NCBI GenBank assembly: GCA_015066175.1 | Contig: SVOW01000011.1 | Span: forward strand, 50,111-114,110 | Direction of reading: 5' to 3' | Source of the DNA: Oscillospiraceae bacterium | GTDB lineage: Bacteria > Bacillota > Clostridia > Oscillospirales > Acutalibacteraceae | Length of the DNA stretch: 64,000 nucleotides | Part shown: piece after piece, positions 23,867 to 33,153 of the stretch | Position numbering within the stretch: position 1 is the stretch's first letter | Layout: each line of letters starts with the position of its first letter | Translations under genes and position numbers: made by a program | Notes under the pieces: model-generated | Told to the model about the DNA's origin: nothing | Database searches by the model: none | Seen by the model: only the letters and a program-made list of their open reading frames with translations

Positions 23867-25744
23867 TTAATATACAGTTATATTTTTCGGATCGAATGGT
23901 TGGTAGGTGCCCATAAGGATCTGATCGTTATAAAGTTCACTCTTATATTTGAGTTCTTCATTTGCATATTCAAAGCCTGCCATACCGTTTCCGCTACGTT
24001 CAAACAATGTTTTCTCTCCTGAGAAAAGGTTTGTGCCGAGAGCGAGTCTGTTTCCGTCAATCTTAACACCGATACTTGCAAGAATTGTGGGGAACATATC
24101 AAAGTTTGCCCAGTATCTGTTTTGTGTTATTGTTTTATCAACTGTGCCCACGCTCTCTGCAGGGTTGATAATCAGGTTGAATGTTGTGCGGACATAATTT
24201 TCGTCCCAACCCTTGAAATATTTGGGATCCATGCTGATATGGTCGCCTATAATAACAATTGTTGTGTTTTCATAGAAAGGCTGTTCCTGAATCCAGCGGA
24301 CAAATTCTACTGTCTGAGATGCGCTGTAAGCAATTGCGTTTGAATACTGATTATCTCTGGGAGTGGGAGTGTTTTTGCCGATATAGCCGGGGAAGTGAGT
24401 GTCTGCAGTTTCCATAACAAAGTTGAAAGGTTTGCCTGTTTCGTTAAGTCTTACAATTTCTCTCTTTGCAAATTCGTACAACTTATCATCCTCAAAGCCC
24501 CAGAATTCTTTGTAGCCTTTGGGAATCCAACCGAGTCTTCTTGCGGCACGTGAGTCGAGAATATTGAAATTACCGTGCATTGAATAGAAGAAATCAAGTC
24601 CGCCGAATCTTGCAGATGCACCGAACATAAGGCTTTGTTCATATCCCTGAGAAGAAAGAATGTCGCCGATTGTAACTGCACCCGGAAGGAAAGTTTCTTC
24701 AGTGCCGTAGTTGCTGCTGCTTACGGGGGGTTTCATTGTAAGACCTGTTGACATATTCACCATTGAAGCAACTGACCATACACAACCTGTTGTTGACATA
24801 GGACCGCCTAAACTTTCTGTATGAGAGAAACTTACACCTTCAACTGACAAATCAGTAAGAGGTTTTATAAGGTTTTCGTCAAGGTATCCGCCTAAATCTT
24901 CTGAAGCATATGAGTTTTCAACCGATTCGAGATAAATGTGAATAAGATTTCTTTTTTTCTCGGGGAATTGCATTTTAACTTCCCTGGGATCTACATAGTT
25001 TTCTTCGATAAAAGTTGATTCTTTGATATACATTTTGTAAAGGTCAACAAGGCTGAAGGCATAGCAACCATAAACAAGACCGCTTACAAGGGCAACAACA
25101 GAAACAACAAAGCTTGTTACACGTCTGCCTTTCACTGAAACGAGGCATTTTTCTTTTTCGCTTCTCTTGAAGTACAGAGATCTGTTTGAAAGAGCAAATG
25201 CAATAAAGAAAAACACGCAAGTTGCTGTTTTAAGAACAGGACCGGGCCAGATTGTGTTCATTACAGTTTCGCTTGTTGCTTCTTTTGGTGATACCATATT
25301 TACGAGCAACTGGTCGGCTGCAACAGCACTGAAAGTGCTGACACCCCAATAAGTGCCGAAAATTGCTGCCATACCCAATGCAAAAAGAACAAAAGAAACA
25401 GCAGTCATTATTTTCTGCTTCTTTTCCATTTTCAATTCTTCTTTTGCAAAGCGGAATTTGCCGTGAATCAATCCCATCAGGAAAATCCAGATAAAACCAA
25501 ACACAAGCACAAAGCCTGCGTGAACATAAGGCGTTGCCACCCATTCATTTTTCAGCGTGAAAATGCCTTTGCCGTAGTAGTACGTAACAAGCTCGGTAAA
25601 ATAAATTGAAAGAATGTTAGTGCCGAGTAAATCGCTTATTATAATGAGAATTGCGCTTTTGACATCTTTGGCTCTTTTTGCACCAAAGGCATCAACAATG
25701 CCTACTATCAGACCTGACAAAATCGCCAGAATAAGAAATAACAT
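23867..25744 (-). CDS. LTA synthase family protein (sulfatase-type phosphotransferase)
   Basis: 625 residues. An N-terminal membrane part with about five helices (to about residue 235) is followed by an extracellular sulfatase-fold domain. Likely metal and catalytic residues are visible: Glu273 in IHIYLESVENSY, the nucleophile Thr in GGPMSTTGCVWS (about residue 318) and the GDHISMDP metal site near the C-terminus. Members polymerise glycerol-phosphate or transfer phosphoglycerol to glycans. The sequence is more like the OpgB/LTA-related group than a close LtaS, so the acceptor is uncertain. Alone on the minus strand. Confidence 0.87.
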   Translation of the reverse strand: MLFLILAILSGLIVGIVDAFGAKRAKDVKSAILIIISDLLGTNILSIYFTELVTYYYGKGIFTLKNEWVATPYVHAGFVLVFGFIWIFLMGLIHGKFRFAKEELKMEKKQKIMTAVSFVLFALGMAAIFGTYWGVSTFSAVAADQLLVNMVSPKEATSETVMNTIWPGPVLKTATCVFFFIAFALSNRSLYFKRSEKEKCLVSVKGRRVTSFVVSVVALVSGLVYGCYAFSLVDLYKMYIKESTFIEENYVDPREVKMQFPEKKRNLIHIYLESVENSYASEDLGGYLDENLIKPLTDLSVEGVSFSHTESLGGPMSTTGCVWSVASMVNMSTGLTMKPPVSSSNYGTEETFLPGAVTIGDILSSQGYEQSLMFGASARFGGLDFFYSMHGNFNILDSRAARRLGWIPKGYKEFWGFEDDKLYEFAKREIVRLNETGKPFNFVMETADTHFPGYIGKNTPTPRDNQYSNAIAYSASQTVEFVRWIQEQPFYENTTIVIIGDHISMDPKYFKGWDENYVRTTFNLIINPAESVGTVDKTITQNRYWANFDMFPTILASIGVKIDGNRLALGTNLFSGEKTLFERSGNGMAGFEYANEELKYKSELYNDQILMGTYQPFDPKNITVY

Positions 25745-25818
25745 TTTTATCCTCCCTTTCTTTCTGTATATTTTACAACATTATTTTCCTTTTTACAAGT
25801 AATATTCCGATAAAAAAT

Positions 25819-25849
25819 AAAAGGCAGTTTCGGATCTACTGAAACTGCC
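25819..25849 (-). terminator. Terminator of the minus-strand beta-helix gene
   Basis: A 9-bp perfect stem (25823-25831 with 25841-25849), with a T-rich tail on the minus strand (A at 25812-25822). Confidence 0.82.
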
Positions 25850-25856
25850 GATATTT

Positions 25857-27989
25857 TTATTCGAAAATATATGGTGTGCCTGCTTTATATTCAAAGGGCT
25901 TGAATCCGGCTTTGAGTGCAGGTGAATTTTCTGCAAGAGTGAAATCTCTGTTTTCAGGGTCTTTGAAAAGCGGGTTTTCATAAACTGCGTTGTTATAATA
26001 CCCTTTGCTTACCATGCCGACAATGCACTCTCTGTTAAAAGGGTCTGTTGAATAGCCTGAATAAACTGATTTATTGCCATAGTCCCAGTAGAGATTACTG
26101 TTGTCTTCAAACCAATCCTCATCAGTTGTGTGCCAATACATAACTTTGTCGTCAGTTACGAGAATGTTGTTTTCAAGGAAAAGAGAATTATGCTCTTCGT
26201 TTCTTGTGATTCTGAAAGCACCTTCACCGCCGAAAGCAAAGATATTATTTTTTATCATATTATCTCTGCCGTAGTGCTGATGGAACGGCTGTGATGAGCA
26301 ATCATAAACAAGGTTATTTTCAACAAGAATTTCACTTGAGCCTTCGTCGAGGTAGATACCCCAACCGCCATAACCTTTTTCTCCGCCGTAGCAACCGACG
26401 TTGTAGATTATGTTACCGCTGAGCACGGTGTTAGGCTGAATGCCGAGAGTATAAATACCGCCCATATCTGAAAGCCAGCCGTTGCCGATGTTGTAAATAA
26501 GATTGTTTTTTATCTGAATGTTATCAGTGGGGTTTTCCGCATAACCCCATACCCAACCGACAGAAATTGCCGTATACCAGCCATCGTGGATTTCGTTGTT
26601 TTCAATCACGCAGTCTGATGCGTGGCAGATAAGAACGCCGATTGAATGGTTATAAATTCTGCCGTATTCATTGATTTCACAGTTTGTGATTGAAATATTA
26701 TTTGTAACTGTGGGAATAGCGTAAGGTGCATTGACAAACACTGCATTGCCGCCGATTTCATCAAAGTAACAAGCGTCAACAGAAGAATTTTTTGCATTTT
26801 CCTTAAACATAACTGCTGTGTTTGAAATACTGCGGAAAACACAGTTTGTGAAATTGATTTTTTCTGCATTTCTCACTGTAATAACAGCAGGCACTTCGTA
26901 TGAAGCCTGGGGATGAGTACCTTCATAATCCATTTTGTCCAGAAGCGGATTAGTTCTGTCAATAGGCCAGATATTAAGTGTACCGTTTACAAAATCCCAG
27001 TCCGTATTAATAAATTTAATACCGCTGAATGATACATTATTACAGCCGTTTATTTCAATAAATGAATCTGTAACAGGTGCAGAAAGAACAAGATTTTCTG
27101 CAGTTTCACCTTCGCAGGGAATGTAGAAAAGTTTCTTTTCTGCTCTGTCAAGATACCATTCGCCGGGTTCACTTAATGCTTCGCGTACATTTTCGTAAAC
27201 ATAGTTATCGTCAACTTCAATTGTCATTGCAGCAGGCTTTCTCACTTCAATTCTGCCTGTTTTCACATCAACCGAACGCAAAGGAAGAATGTCATCACAC
27301 CATTTATGCATAATGCGTACATTCACATCTTTCACATTTGCAAAATCCATAATTTCATTTTCGTGAGCATAGAAAGCAGTGTGAAGTTTGAAATATGTTG
27401 TGGTGTCTTCGGGGTAAAGAGCATCTTCAATAAGAGCATCTTTTGCTGTGAAGCAGCCTTCCTTCGGCCATACACTTATAGACAGCCTTTTTTCACCTTT
27501 GAAAAGCGAACGGAAATAAACTTCATCTGTGTCAACATCAGCCACAAGTGCTTTTTTGCCGTTGATTTCTCCTTCAGTCCAATCTGAAATTTCCATTGAG
27601 CCTGTAAAAGTAACATTTTCTCCGGGAATACTTCTGTATGTAACATTTTCTTTGTCAGATGAATTAAAATTGATTTCTTCATCAATAATATATGTGCCTT
27701 CCTTGAACCATACAGTCACAGCTTCATCTGTATTACTGTTTTTAAGTTTTTCTTTTGCACCTTCAAGTGTTTTAAGGGGCATTTCTTCCGTGCCGGGGTT
27801 TTCATCATTTCCGTCGGGAGAAACAACAAGGTCGTTTTCTTTCAATTCAAACTCACCTTCATTAAAAATAATTTTTGTGAAAGTTTCCTGCTCTTTAAAA
27901 ACCCCTTCTTCAGGTTTCGCAGGGCAGAACCACATACCTAAAAGAGTTATAAGTGCTGTGAAAAAAGCAGTGATTTTTTCCATTATCAT
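25857..27989 (-). CDS. Large secreted right-handed beta-helix protein
   Basis: 710 residues. A hydrophobic N-terminus (ITAFFTALITLLGMWFC) acts as signal or anchor. LVVSPDGNDENPGTEEMPLK, a standard opening of beta-helix glycan-active proteins, follows at about residue 50. Beta-helix coils run through the C-terminal half (NAEKINFTNCVFRSI, NISITNCEINEYG, CVIENNEIHDGWYTAISVGW). The ATG at 27989 is set by GAGGAGG seven bases upstream; an ATG at 27983 is also possible. It resembles GH141-like or pectate-lyase-like groups, but the activity is not assigned. Confidence 0.82.
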   Translation of the reverse strand: MIMEKITAFFTALITLLGMWFCPAKPEEGVFKEQETFTKIIFNEGEFELKENDLVVSPDGNDENPGTEEMPLKTLEGAKEKLKNSNTDEAVTVWFKEGTYIIDEEINFNSSDKENVTYRSIPGENVTFTGSMEISDWTEGEINGKKALVADVDTDEVYFRSLFKGEKRLSISVWPKEGCFTAKDALIEDALYPEDTTTYFKLHTAFYAHENEIMDFANVKDVNVRIMHKWCDDILPLRSVDVKTGRIEVRKPAAMTIEVDDNYVYENVREALSEPGEWYLDRAEKKLFYIPCEGETAENLVLSAPVTDSFIEINGCNNVSFSGIKFINTDWDFVNGTLNIWPIDRTNPLLDKMDYEGTHPQASYEVPAVITVRNAEKINFTNCVFRSISNTAVMFKENAKNSSVDACYFDEIGGNAVFVNAPYAIPTVTNNISITNCEINEYGRIYNHSIGVLICHASDCVIENNEIHDGWYTAISVGWVWGYAENPTDNIQIKNNLIYNIGNGWLSDMGGIYTLGIQPNTVLSGNIIYNVGCYGGEKGYGGWGIYLDEGSSEILVENNLVYDCSSQPFHQHYGRDNMIKNNIFAFGGEGAFRITRNEEHNSLFLENNILVTDDKVMYWHTTDEDWFEDNSNLYWDYGNKSVYSGYSTDPFNRECIVGMVSKGYYNNAVYENPLFKDPENRDFTLAENSPALKAGFKPFEYKAGTPYIFE

Positions 27990-28031
27990 ATATTTGCCTC
28001 CTCGGTGAAAATTGTTGAAACAATTATACAA

Positions 28032-28526
28032 TTATTTTTTTGTAAATTCAAGATATTTATTGAGCACTGTAAATTCACGCAGATAAAGACTTGCAATATC
28101 GCGTCTGTACATTTCATATTCTCCGAAAATTGCAATTGCATTGTTCATGTCAACCCATTCGGGAGAAACACCGTGTTCTATTTCAGTTTCAGTAAGTTTC
28201 TGTTCGCATTCTCCCAGCTTTTCGCAGATGAAATAATTGCTTACATATAAACACTCAGGACAGTATTCGTTTATTCTGAGAAATTGTCTGATTGGTTTTG
28301 CTTCTATTCCCGATTCTTCTCTGATTTCTCTTATGCAGCATTCTTCAAGTGTTTCGTTTTCTTCGAGACCGCCGCCTGGAGACATAAAAACACCTGTGTT
28401 CAGCTCGTGAGTAAGAAGGATTTTATTGTCTTCAACAATAATTCCTCTTGCAGCGATACGCACCTTTTCAGGCGGGTCTTTATAATCTCCGCTGTATTGA
28501 CTCAATGTTTCAAAATTTTCCGGCAT
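28032..28526 (-). CDS. Nudix hydrolase
   Basis: 164 residues with a complete Nudix box, GGLEENETLEECC then IREIREESGI (fits Gx5Ex7REUxEExGU). Hydrolyses a nucleoside diphosphate linked to another group; the substrate is not predictable. The ATG at 28526 lies six bases after GAGAGGTG. It ends 42 bases before the beta-helix gene, so they may be co-transcribed. Confidence 0.92.
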   Translation of the reverse strand: MPENFETLSQYSGDYKDPPEKVRIAARGIIVEDNKILLTHELNTGVFMSPGGGLEENETLEECCIREIREESGIEAKPIRQFLRINEYCPECLYVSNYFICEKLGECEQKLTETEIEHGVSPEWVDMNNAIAIFGEYEMYRRDIASLYLREFTVLNKYLEFTKK

Positions 28527-28645
28527 CAAAATCACCTCTCAGATAACTTTATCATAATGAAATATTTTGTCAACATTCTTCTTGTAAAAAACTTATCAAT
28601 AGTGTACAATGATTTTGCAGCAAAAATTTTATGAGGTAAATAAAA

Positions 28646-30052
28646 ATGCTTAAAATTATTTCGTTTTTCATGGCGATAATTCAATTCTGTTTTATGTGGT
28701 GCATAGGACTTACCGGAAAACATCAGATTCTGATTGACAGAACAAAAACTTATCAGACTTTTGAAGATTTCGGCACAAGTTCTTGCTGGTGGGCACAGAC
28801 AATTGATGATGAACATTTGGCAGATGAAATTGCCAAAAGACTTTATAGCGAAGAAGGTTTAGGACTTAAGATTTTCCGTTATAATATCGGTGGCGGTGAA
28901 GCAGATAATCCTGACACAAGAATATGGGATACTTCACGCAGGACAGAAAGTTTCTATGTTTTAAACGAAGAAACAGGGGAATATGAATACGATTTCACCC
29001 GCGATGAAAATGCACGCAGAATGCTTGACCTTGCAGTGGAATACGGTGCAGAAAAAGTTATTCTTTTCTGTAACAGTCCTCATTTTTCAATGACCAAAAG
29101 TGGCCACGCATCAGGCGGACTTGAACAGTATTCTTCAAACCTTCCAAAAGAAAACTATCAGGCTTTTGTTGACTATGTGCTTACAATTGCCGACTGGTTT
29201 GTTGCACAAGGGTATCCTGTGTATGCCATTTCTCCCATAAATGAACCCCAATGGTCATGGGGTGGTGAATGGGTAGGTCAGGAAGGCTGCCATTATGAAA
29301 TTGATGAAGCAATTGAACTTCTTGAACTTTTTGCAACAGAAATGCAGAAGAGAAATTCACCATATAAATTAAGTGGTCCTGAAAGCGGAGAGATGACATG
29401 GGGACATTATCAGTATGTTGAAAGATTTTTTGCAAGTGAAATTTTAAACAGTTACTGTGATTCTTTTGCAGGACATTCCTATTGGATGGATACTAAGTCT
29501 GAAGAAAAAGGACAAGTCGGGGATAAAATCAGAGAAGATTATCCTGATAAAAAATATGAAATGAGCGAATGGTGTGAGCTTCCGCTTACAATCGACAGCA
29601 CTACTATCGACAGCGGACTTCATATGGCTCAGATTATTGTTGACGACCTGACAAAAATGAACGCCGTTTCCTGGCAGAGCTGGACGGCAGTAAACGGCGA
29701 CGGACTTCTTGACAGAATTGATGGTGAGCTTGTTACATATAACAGATACTATGCTTTCAAACATTTCACTTCTTTCATAGAACCGGGTATGCAGAGAGTA
29801 AGAATTTTCGATAACTTCGGTGATGATTCCTCAATTAAAACAGTTGCATTTATTGATGAAAATACAACAGTTGTGGTGCTTGTTAATCCGCAGGAAAATG
29901 CAGAAAATATCACTCTTGGCGGAATGATGGGCAATACGCAGATTTATCTTACAGATGAAACACATAACTGTGAGAAAATTTATGAGGGAAAATATAATCC
30001 GGAAATTGATATTCCGGCTAAAAGTATTATGACGATAAAAGTTGAAATGTAA
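28646..30052 (+). CDS. Glycoside hydrolase family 30 enzyme
   Basis: 468 residues. A short N-terminal hydrophobic stretch (about 3-22) suggests export. The barrel carries FEDFGTSSCWWAQ, FRYNIGGG, the acid/base Glu200 in SPINEPQ and the nucleophile Glu308 in YEMSEW. A C-terminal beta-sandwich (about 400-468) is typical of GH30. The subgroup is nearest to endo-beta-1,6-galactanase-like proteins, which is uncertain. The gene faces away from the Nudix and beta-helix genes and ends at a strong terminator. Confidence 0.88.
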   Translation: MLKIISFFMAIIQFCFMWCIGLTGKHQILIDRTKTYQTFEDFGTSSCWWAQTIDDEHLADEIAKRLYSEEGLGLKIFRYNIGGGEADNPDTRIWDTSRRTESFYVLNEETGEYEYDFTRDENARRMLDLAVEYGAEKVILFCNSPHFSMTKSGHASGGLEQYSSNLPKENYQAFVDYVLTIADWFVAQGYPVYAISPINEPQWSWGGEWVGQEGCHYEIDEAIELLELFATEMQKRNSPYKLSGPESGEMTWGHYQYVERFFASEILNSYCDSFAGHSYWMDTKSEEKGQVGDKIREDYPDKKYEMSEWCELPLTIDSTTIDSGLHMAQIIVDDLTKMNAVSWQSWTAVNGDGLLDRIDGELVTYNRYYAFKHFTSFIEPGMQRVRIFDNFGDDSSIKTVAFIDENTTVVVLVNPQENAENITLGGMMGNTQIYLTDETHNCEKIYEGKYNPEIDIPAKSIMTIKVEM

Positions 30053-30058
30053 AAATTA

Positions 30059-30090
30059 AAACCTCACGATTTTTTCGTGAGGTTTTTGCT
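30059..30090 (+). terminator. Rho-independent terminator
   Basis: An 11-bp stem (30059-30069 with 30075-30085) ending in a T run, downstream of the GH30 gene. Confidence 0.9.
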
Positions 30091-30117
30091 TGTGAAAATT
30101 ACAATGCTTTTCAGATG

Positions 30118-31221
30118 TTAATTTACTGATAAATGCTGTCTTGTTGTAAATTCAATTCTGTTGGTTGAACCTGGTGTTTTTCTTGTTGTTTCATCAGAAA
30201 CAGGCGTTCTGTTTGTTGTGTTTTCAATATCGTCTGAATTCGGATTAGTGCGATCTTCTCTTGTTACGTCTTCTGCTCTTGTGGTGCTTTCTTCAGGGGC
30301 AGGTGACTGAGAAGTTGTTGATTCTTCAGAAGGATTTGTTGTTTGTGAAGAAGTTGGCTTTCCTGAAAGGTCAATTTCAACTTCATTTCCTGATGCGTCT
30401 TTACCGTAAATTTTATCATCTTTCTGGTAAACTTCAGAATATTTGCCTGATTGTTCATGTTTAACTGATTTACCATCGTCTGCTGTGTAAAGATATGAAT
30501 ATCCGCTTTCTTTGCCTTCTTCATAAATTTCAATTGAAACATAAGTTATATCATCAACTTCAATTTCACCATTGACTTTACCGCTGATTTTTTCTTCTAT
30601 TTTTTCAGCTTCTTCCTGAGTGACAAAATAGATTTCTGCCTCGCTGAAAGTGGGATGCTTGTCGTCTTTGTTTTCAGTTTTACCTACAACTGCGTATGCC
30701 TCGTAGGTTTCGTCAGCATCGAAATCTTCATATATAAATTCGATTATATCTTTTGAGGTTTCTTCTTCAAGAATTGCAGTGAGCTTTTCTTCAGTGTCAA
30801 GATCTTCTTTTTTGTTAAGCAGGTCAGGCAGGAAGATTATGCTGAGCACAATTGCAGCAACAAGAATCACAGCACCGACTGCAATAAGAATATATTTCAG
30901 AGGACTTTTCTTTTTCGGCTCAGGCATATATGGCTCATCAGGTCCGTTCTGAGTTGTAAGAGAATCTTTGATTGTATAAAAATCATAATCAGCTGCCTGT
31001 GCAGGTTGTGCTGCAGGTTCATCTGACGGCTCAATAACAGCAGCAGGTGTTGGCTGGTTTCCGGGGTCTGATATGTATTCGGTTGTAGTTTCAATTACAG
31101 GTGTAGATTCAGTTTCAGCTGCAGGGTTTGCATCGTTTTCTCCGGTTAATAAAAAGCCGCAGTATTTACAGAAATTCGCACCGTCTGTAAGTTCTTTTCC
31201 GCATTCGGGACAAAAAGCCAT
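30118..31221 (-). CDS. Zinc-ribbon membrane protein of unknown function
   Basis: 367 residues. The N-terminus is a zinc ribbon, CPECGKELTDGANFCKYCG (residues 4-22), followed by a Pro/Ala/Thr linker, one membrane helix (about 111-132), an acidic extracellular domain (about 140-265) and a Ser/Thr/Pro-rich tail. This architecture (cytosolic zinc ribbon, helix, outer domain) is common in Firmicutes, but its function is unknown. The ATG follows a GGAGG-type SD. Confidence 0.8.
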   Translation of the reverse strand: MAFCPECGKELTDGANFCKYCGFLLTGENDANPAAETESTPVIETTTEYISDPGNQPTPAAVIEPSDEPAAQPAQAADYDFYTIKDSLTTQNGPDEPYMPEPKKKSPLKYILIAVGAVILVAAIVLSIIFLPDLLNKKEDLDTEEKLTAILEEETSKDIIEFIYEDFDADETYEAYAVVGKTENKDDKHPTFSEAEIYFVTQEEAEKIEEKISGKVNGEIEVDDITYVSIEIYEEGKESGYSYLYTADDGKSVKHEQSGKYSEVYQKDDKIYGKDASGNEVEIDLSGKPTSSQTTNPSEESTTSQSPAPEESTTRAEDVTREDRTNPNSDDIENTTNRTPVSDETTRKTPGSTNRIEFTTRQHLSVN

Positions 31222-31417
31222 TTTGATTTCCTCCTTGGTTTGTTATTACAAAAACATTATACACCTTTTTTTTATTTGTGCAAGTATTTGTAAAAATGAA
31301 ATTTAAAAAATAACAACAAAAACTTATAATCAGATTACAAAATATCCTTTTCTTATTGCTTTTTTATAATTTGTGGAGTAAAATAAAATATATTCTTTAA
31401 CGAAGGGACGACCGTAC

Positions 31418-32230
31418 TTGGCATTTAAAAACATTCTTGATATGCATGTGCATACAGACAATTCATTCGACGGCAACCACTCAGCAATGTTTATGTGTGA
31501 AGCTGCAGAAAAAGCGGGGTTGCGTTCGGTTACTTTTACTGACCATTGCGAAGTTGATTTTTATAAAGAAAGACATTTTGATCAGTCAGATTTTCATTCA
31601 TATTTTGAAGTTTCAAAAGCAAGGTCTGCTTTTACAGGCAAACTTCTCGTAAATGTGGGAATTGAGCTCGGTCAGCCCACTTATGATAAACCTACTGCAG
31701 AGTATATTATGAAAAGATTCAACTATGATCAGGTTATAGGTTCAATTCATAACCTTCGTGATATGCCCGACTTCTGCGAACTTCAGTATGATGATTACGA
31801 TATCTATAAATTGCTTGATGAATATTTTGATGAAGAACTTGAACTTGCGCAGTGGGGCAAGTTTGACACACTTGCACATCTTACATATCCTTTGAGATAT
31901 ATGGTAGGTGACCAGGGATATGAGGTTGACCTGAATAAATATAGTGACAAAATTGACGCAATCCTCAAGGCGGTAATAGAAAATGGTAAAGCACTTGAAA
32001 TCAACACTTCAGGTTATCGTCAGAAAATCGGCAGAACAATGCCCGATGTTGATATAATAAAAAGATATAGGGATTTAGGCGGTGAACTTATCACGCTGGG
32101 ATCTGATTCACATTTTGCAGAACATGTTGGTGCAGGCATCGACAGAGGCATGCAGCTGGCAGTTGATTGCGGATTTGATTCAATTGCACTTTTCCAGCAG
32201 AGAGAGCCTGTGCTTATCCCCATTGAATAA
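31418..32230 (+). CDS. PHP-domain phosphatase (histidinol-phosphatase type)
   Basis: 270 residues with PHP metal motifs: DMHVHTDNSFDG, FTDHCEVDFY, GIELGQP, IGSIHNL and LGSDSHF. The size and motif set match HisK-type histidinol-phosphatases, although some relatives act on other phosphomonoesters. The TTG start is set by GAAGGGA nine bases upstream. It is followed ten bases later by ispE. Confidence 0.85.
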   Translation: MAFKNILDMHVHTDNSFDGNHSAMFMCEAAEKAGLRSVTFTDHCEVDFYKERHFDQSDFHSYFEVSKARSAFTGKLLVNVGIELGQPTYDKPTAEYIMKRFNYDQVIGSIHNLRDMPDFCELQYDDYDIYKLLDEYFDEELELAQWGKFDTLAHLTYPLRYMVGDQGYEVDLNKYSDKIDAILKAVIENGKALEINTSGYRQKIGRTMPDVDIIKRYRDLGGELITLGSDSHFAEHVGAGIDRGMQLAVDCGFDSIALFQQREPVLIPIE

Positions 32231-32239
32231 GGTGATTTT

Positions 32240-33106
32240 ATGAAAATCAAAGCGTATGCAAAAATTAATTTAATGCTTGATATTTTAGGCACACTCCCCA
32301 ACGGATACCACAATCTGTGGATGATTATGCAATCTGTTTCTCTGCATGATACAGTGACAGTTGAAAAAAACGATTCGGGTGAAATTACTCTCAGCTGTTC
32401 CGTAGAAGGAATCCCGCTTGATGGAAAAAACATTGCTCACAAAGCAGCAGCAGCTTTCTTTGAATGTACGGGAATTGAAAACTGCGGAATTCACATTCAC
32501 ATTGAAAAAGAAATTCCGTCAGAAGCAGGTCTTGCAGGGGGAAGTGCTGATGGTGCAGCAGTAATAAAAGCATTGAATGAAATTTTTTCTGCAGGTTTAA
32601 ACGACAGACAGATGTGCCGTATCGGAAAGAAAATAGGTGCAGACGTGCCTTTCTGTATTATGGGCGGCACATGCCTTGCGCAGAATATCGGCGATGTGTT
32701 GTCTCCGCTTGAAGATATTCCTCAGTGTTATTTTGTGCTTGCAAAACCCAAAATGGGTGTATCAACAAAAGAAGCTTTTCAGAGCGTTGACAATGCAGGT
32801 TATATCAAAAGACCAAACAAAGAAGAAATGCTTATTTCTGCAGCAGCGGGAGATTTTGACAAAATGTGCAAGCTCTCGGCAAATGTTTTTGAGCAGGTAA
32901 TTGAAGTGCCTGAAAGAGTGGAAATAAAAAAAGTTATGAGAGAATGCGGCGCAAAGCTTTCTCTTATGAGCGGAAGCGGACCTACTGTTTACGGAGTTTT
33001 TGAAGAAGAAAAGAATGCAGAAATGTGTGCTGAAAAGCTTAAAGATTTTATTAAAGATGTTTTCGTTGCAAAGCCTGTGAAACAAGGTCTTGAAATAATT
33101 GAATAA
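32240..33106 (+). CDS. ispE: 4-diphosphocytidyl-2-C-methyl-D-erythritol kinase
   Basis: 288 residues, GHMP kinase of the MEP isoprenoid pathway. It phosphorylates CDP-methylerythritol. Seen: N-terminal AYAKINLMLDI, the ATP-binding PSEAGLAGGSADGAA (about residues 94-108), DVPFCIMGGT, and the C-terminal LMSGSGPTVYGVF. SD AAGGTGAT overlaps the upstream stop. In Clostridia ispE often lies near spoIIR, as here. Confidence 0.96.
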   Translation: MKIKAYAKINLMLDILGTLPNGYHNLWMIMQSVSLHDTVTVEKNDSGEITLSCSVEGIPLDGKNIAHKAAAAFFECTGIENCGIHIHIEKEIPSEAGLAGGSADGAAVIKALNEIFSAGLNDRQMCRIGKKIGADVPFCIMGGTCLAQNIGDVLSPLEDIPQCYFVLAKPKMGVSTKEAFQSVDNAGYIKRPNKEEMLISAAAGDFDKMCKLSANVFEQVIEVPERVEIKKVMRECGAKLSLMSGSGPTVYGVFEEEKNAEMCAEKLKDFIKDVFVAKPVKQGLEIIE

Positions 33107-33116
33107 AAGCAAAAAA

Positions 33117-33151
33117 CACCGTCCATAATCATTTTGAAAGGACGGTGCTTT
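33117..33151 (+). terminator. Terminator-like hairpin overlapping the spoIIR SD
   Basis: CACCGTCC (33117-33124) pairs with GGACGGTG (33139-33146 region), followed by CTTTTT and directly by the spoIIR ATG. The SD (GAAAGGA) lies in the loop and 3' arm. It could terminate ispE transcription and hold the spoIIR ribosome site in a stem. Confidence 0.6.
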
Positions 33152-33153
33152 TT

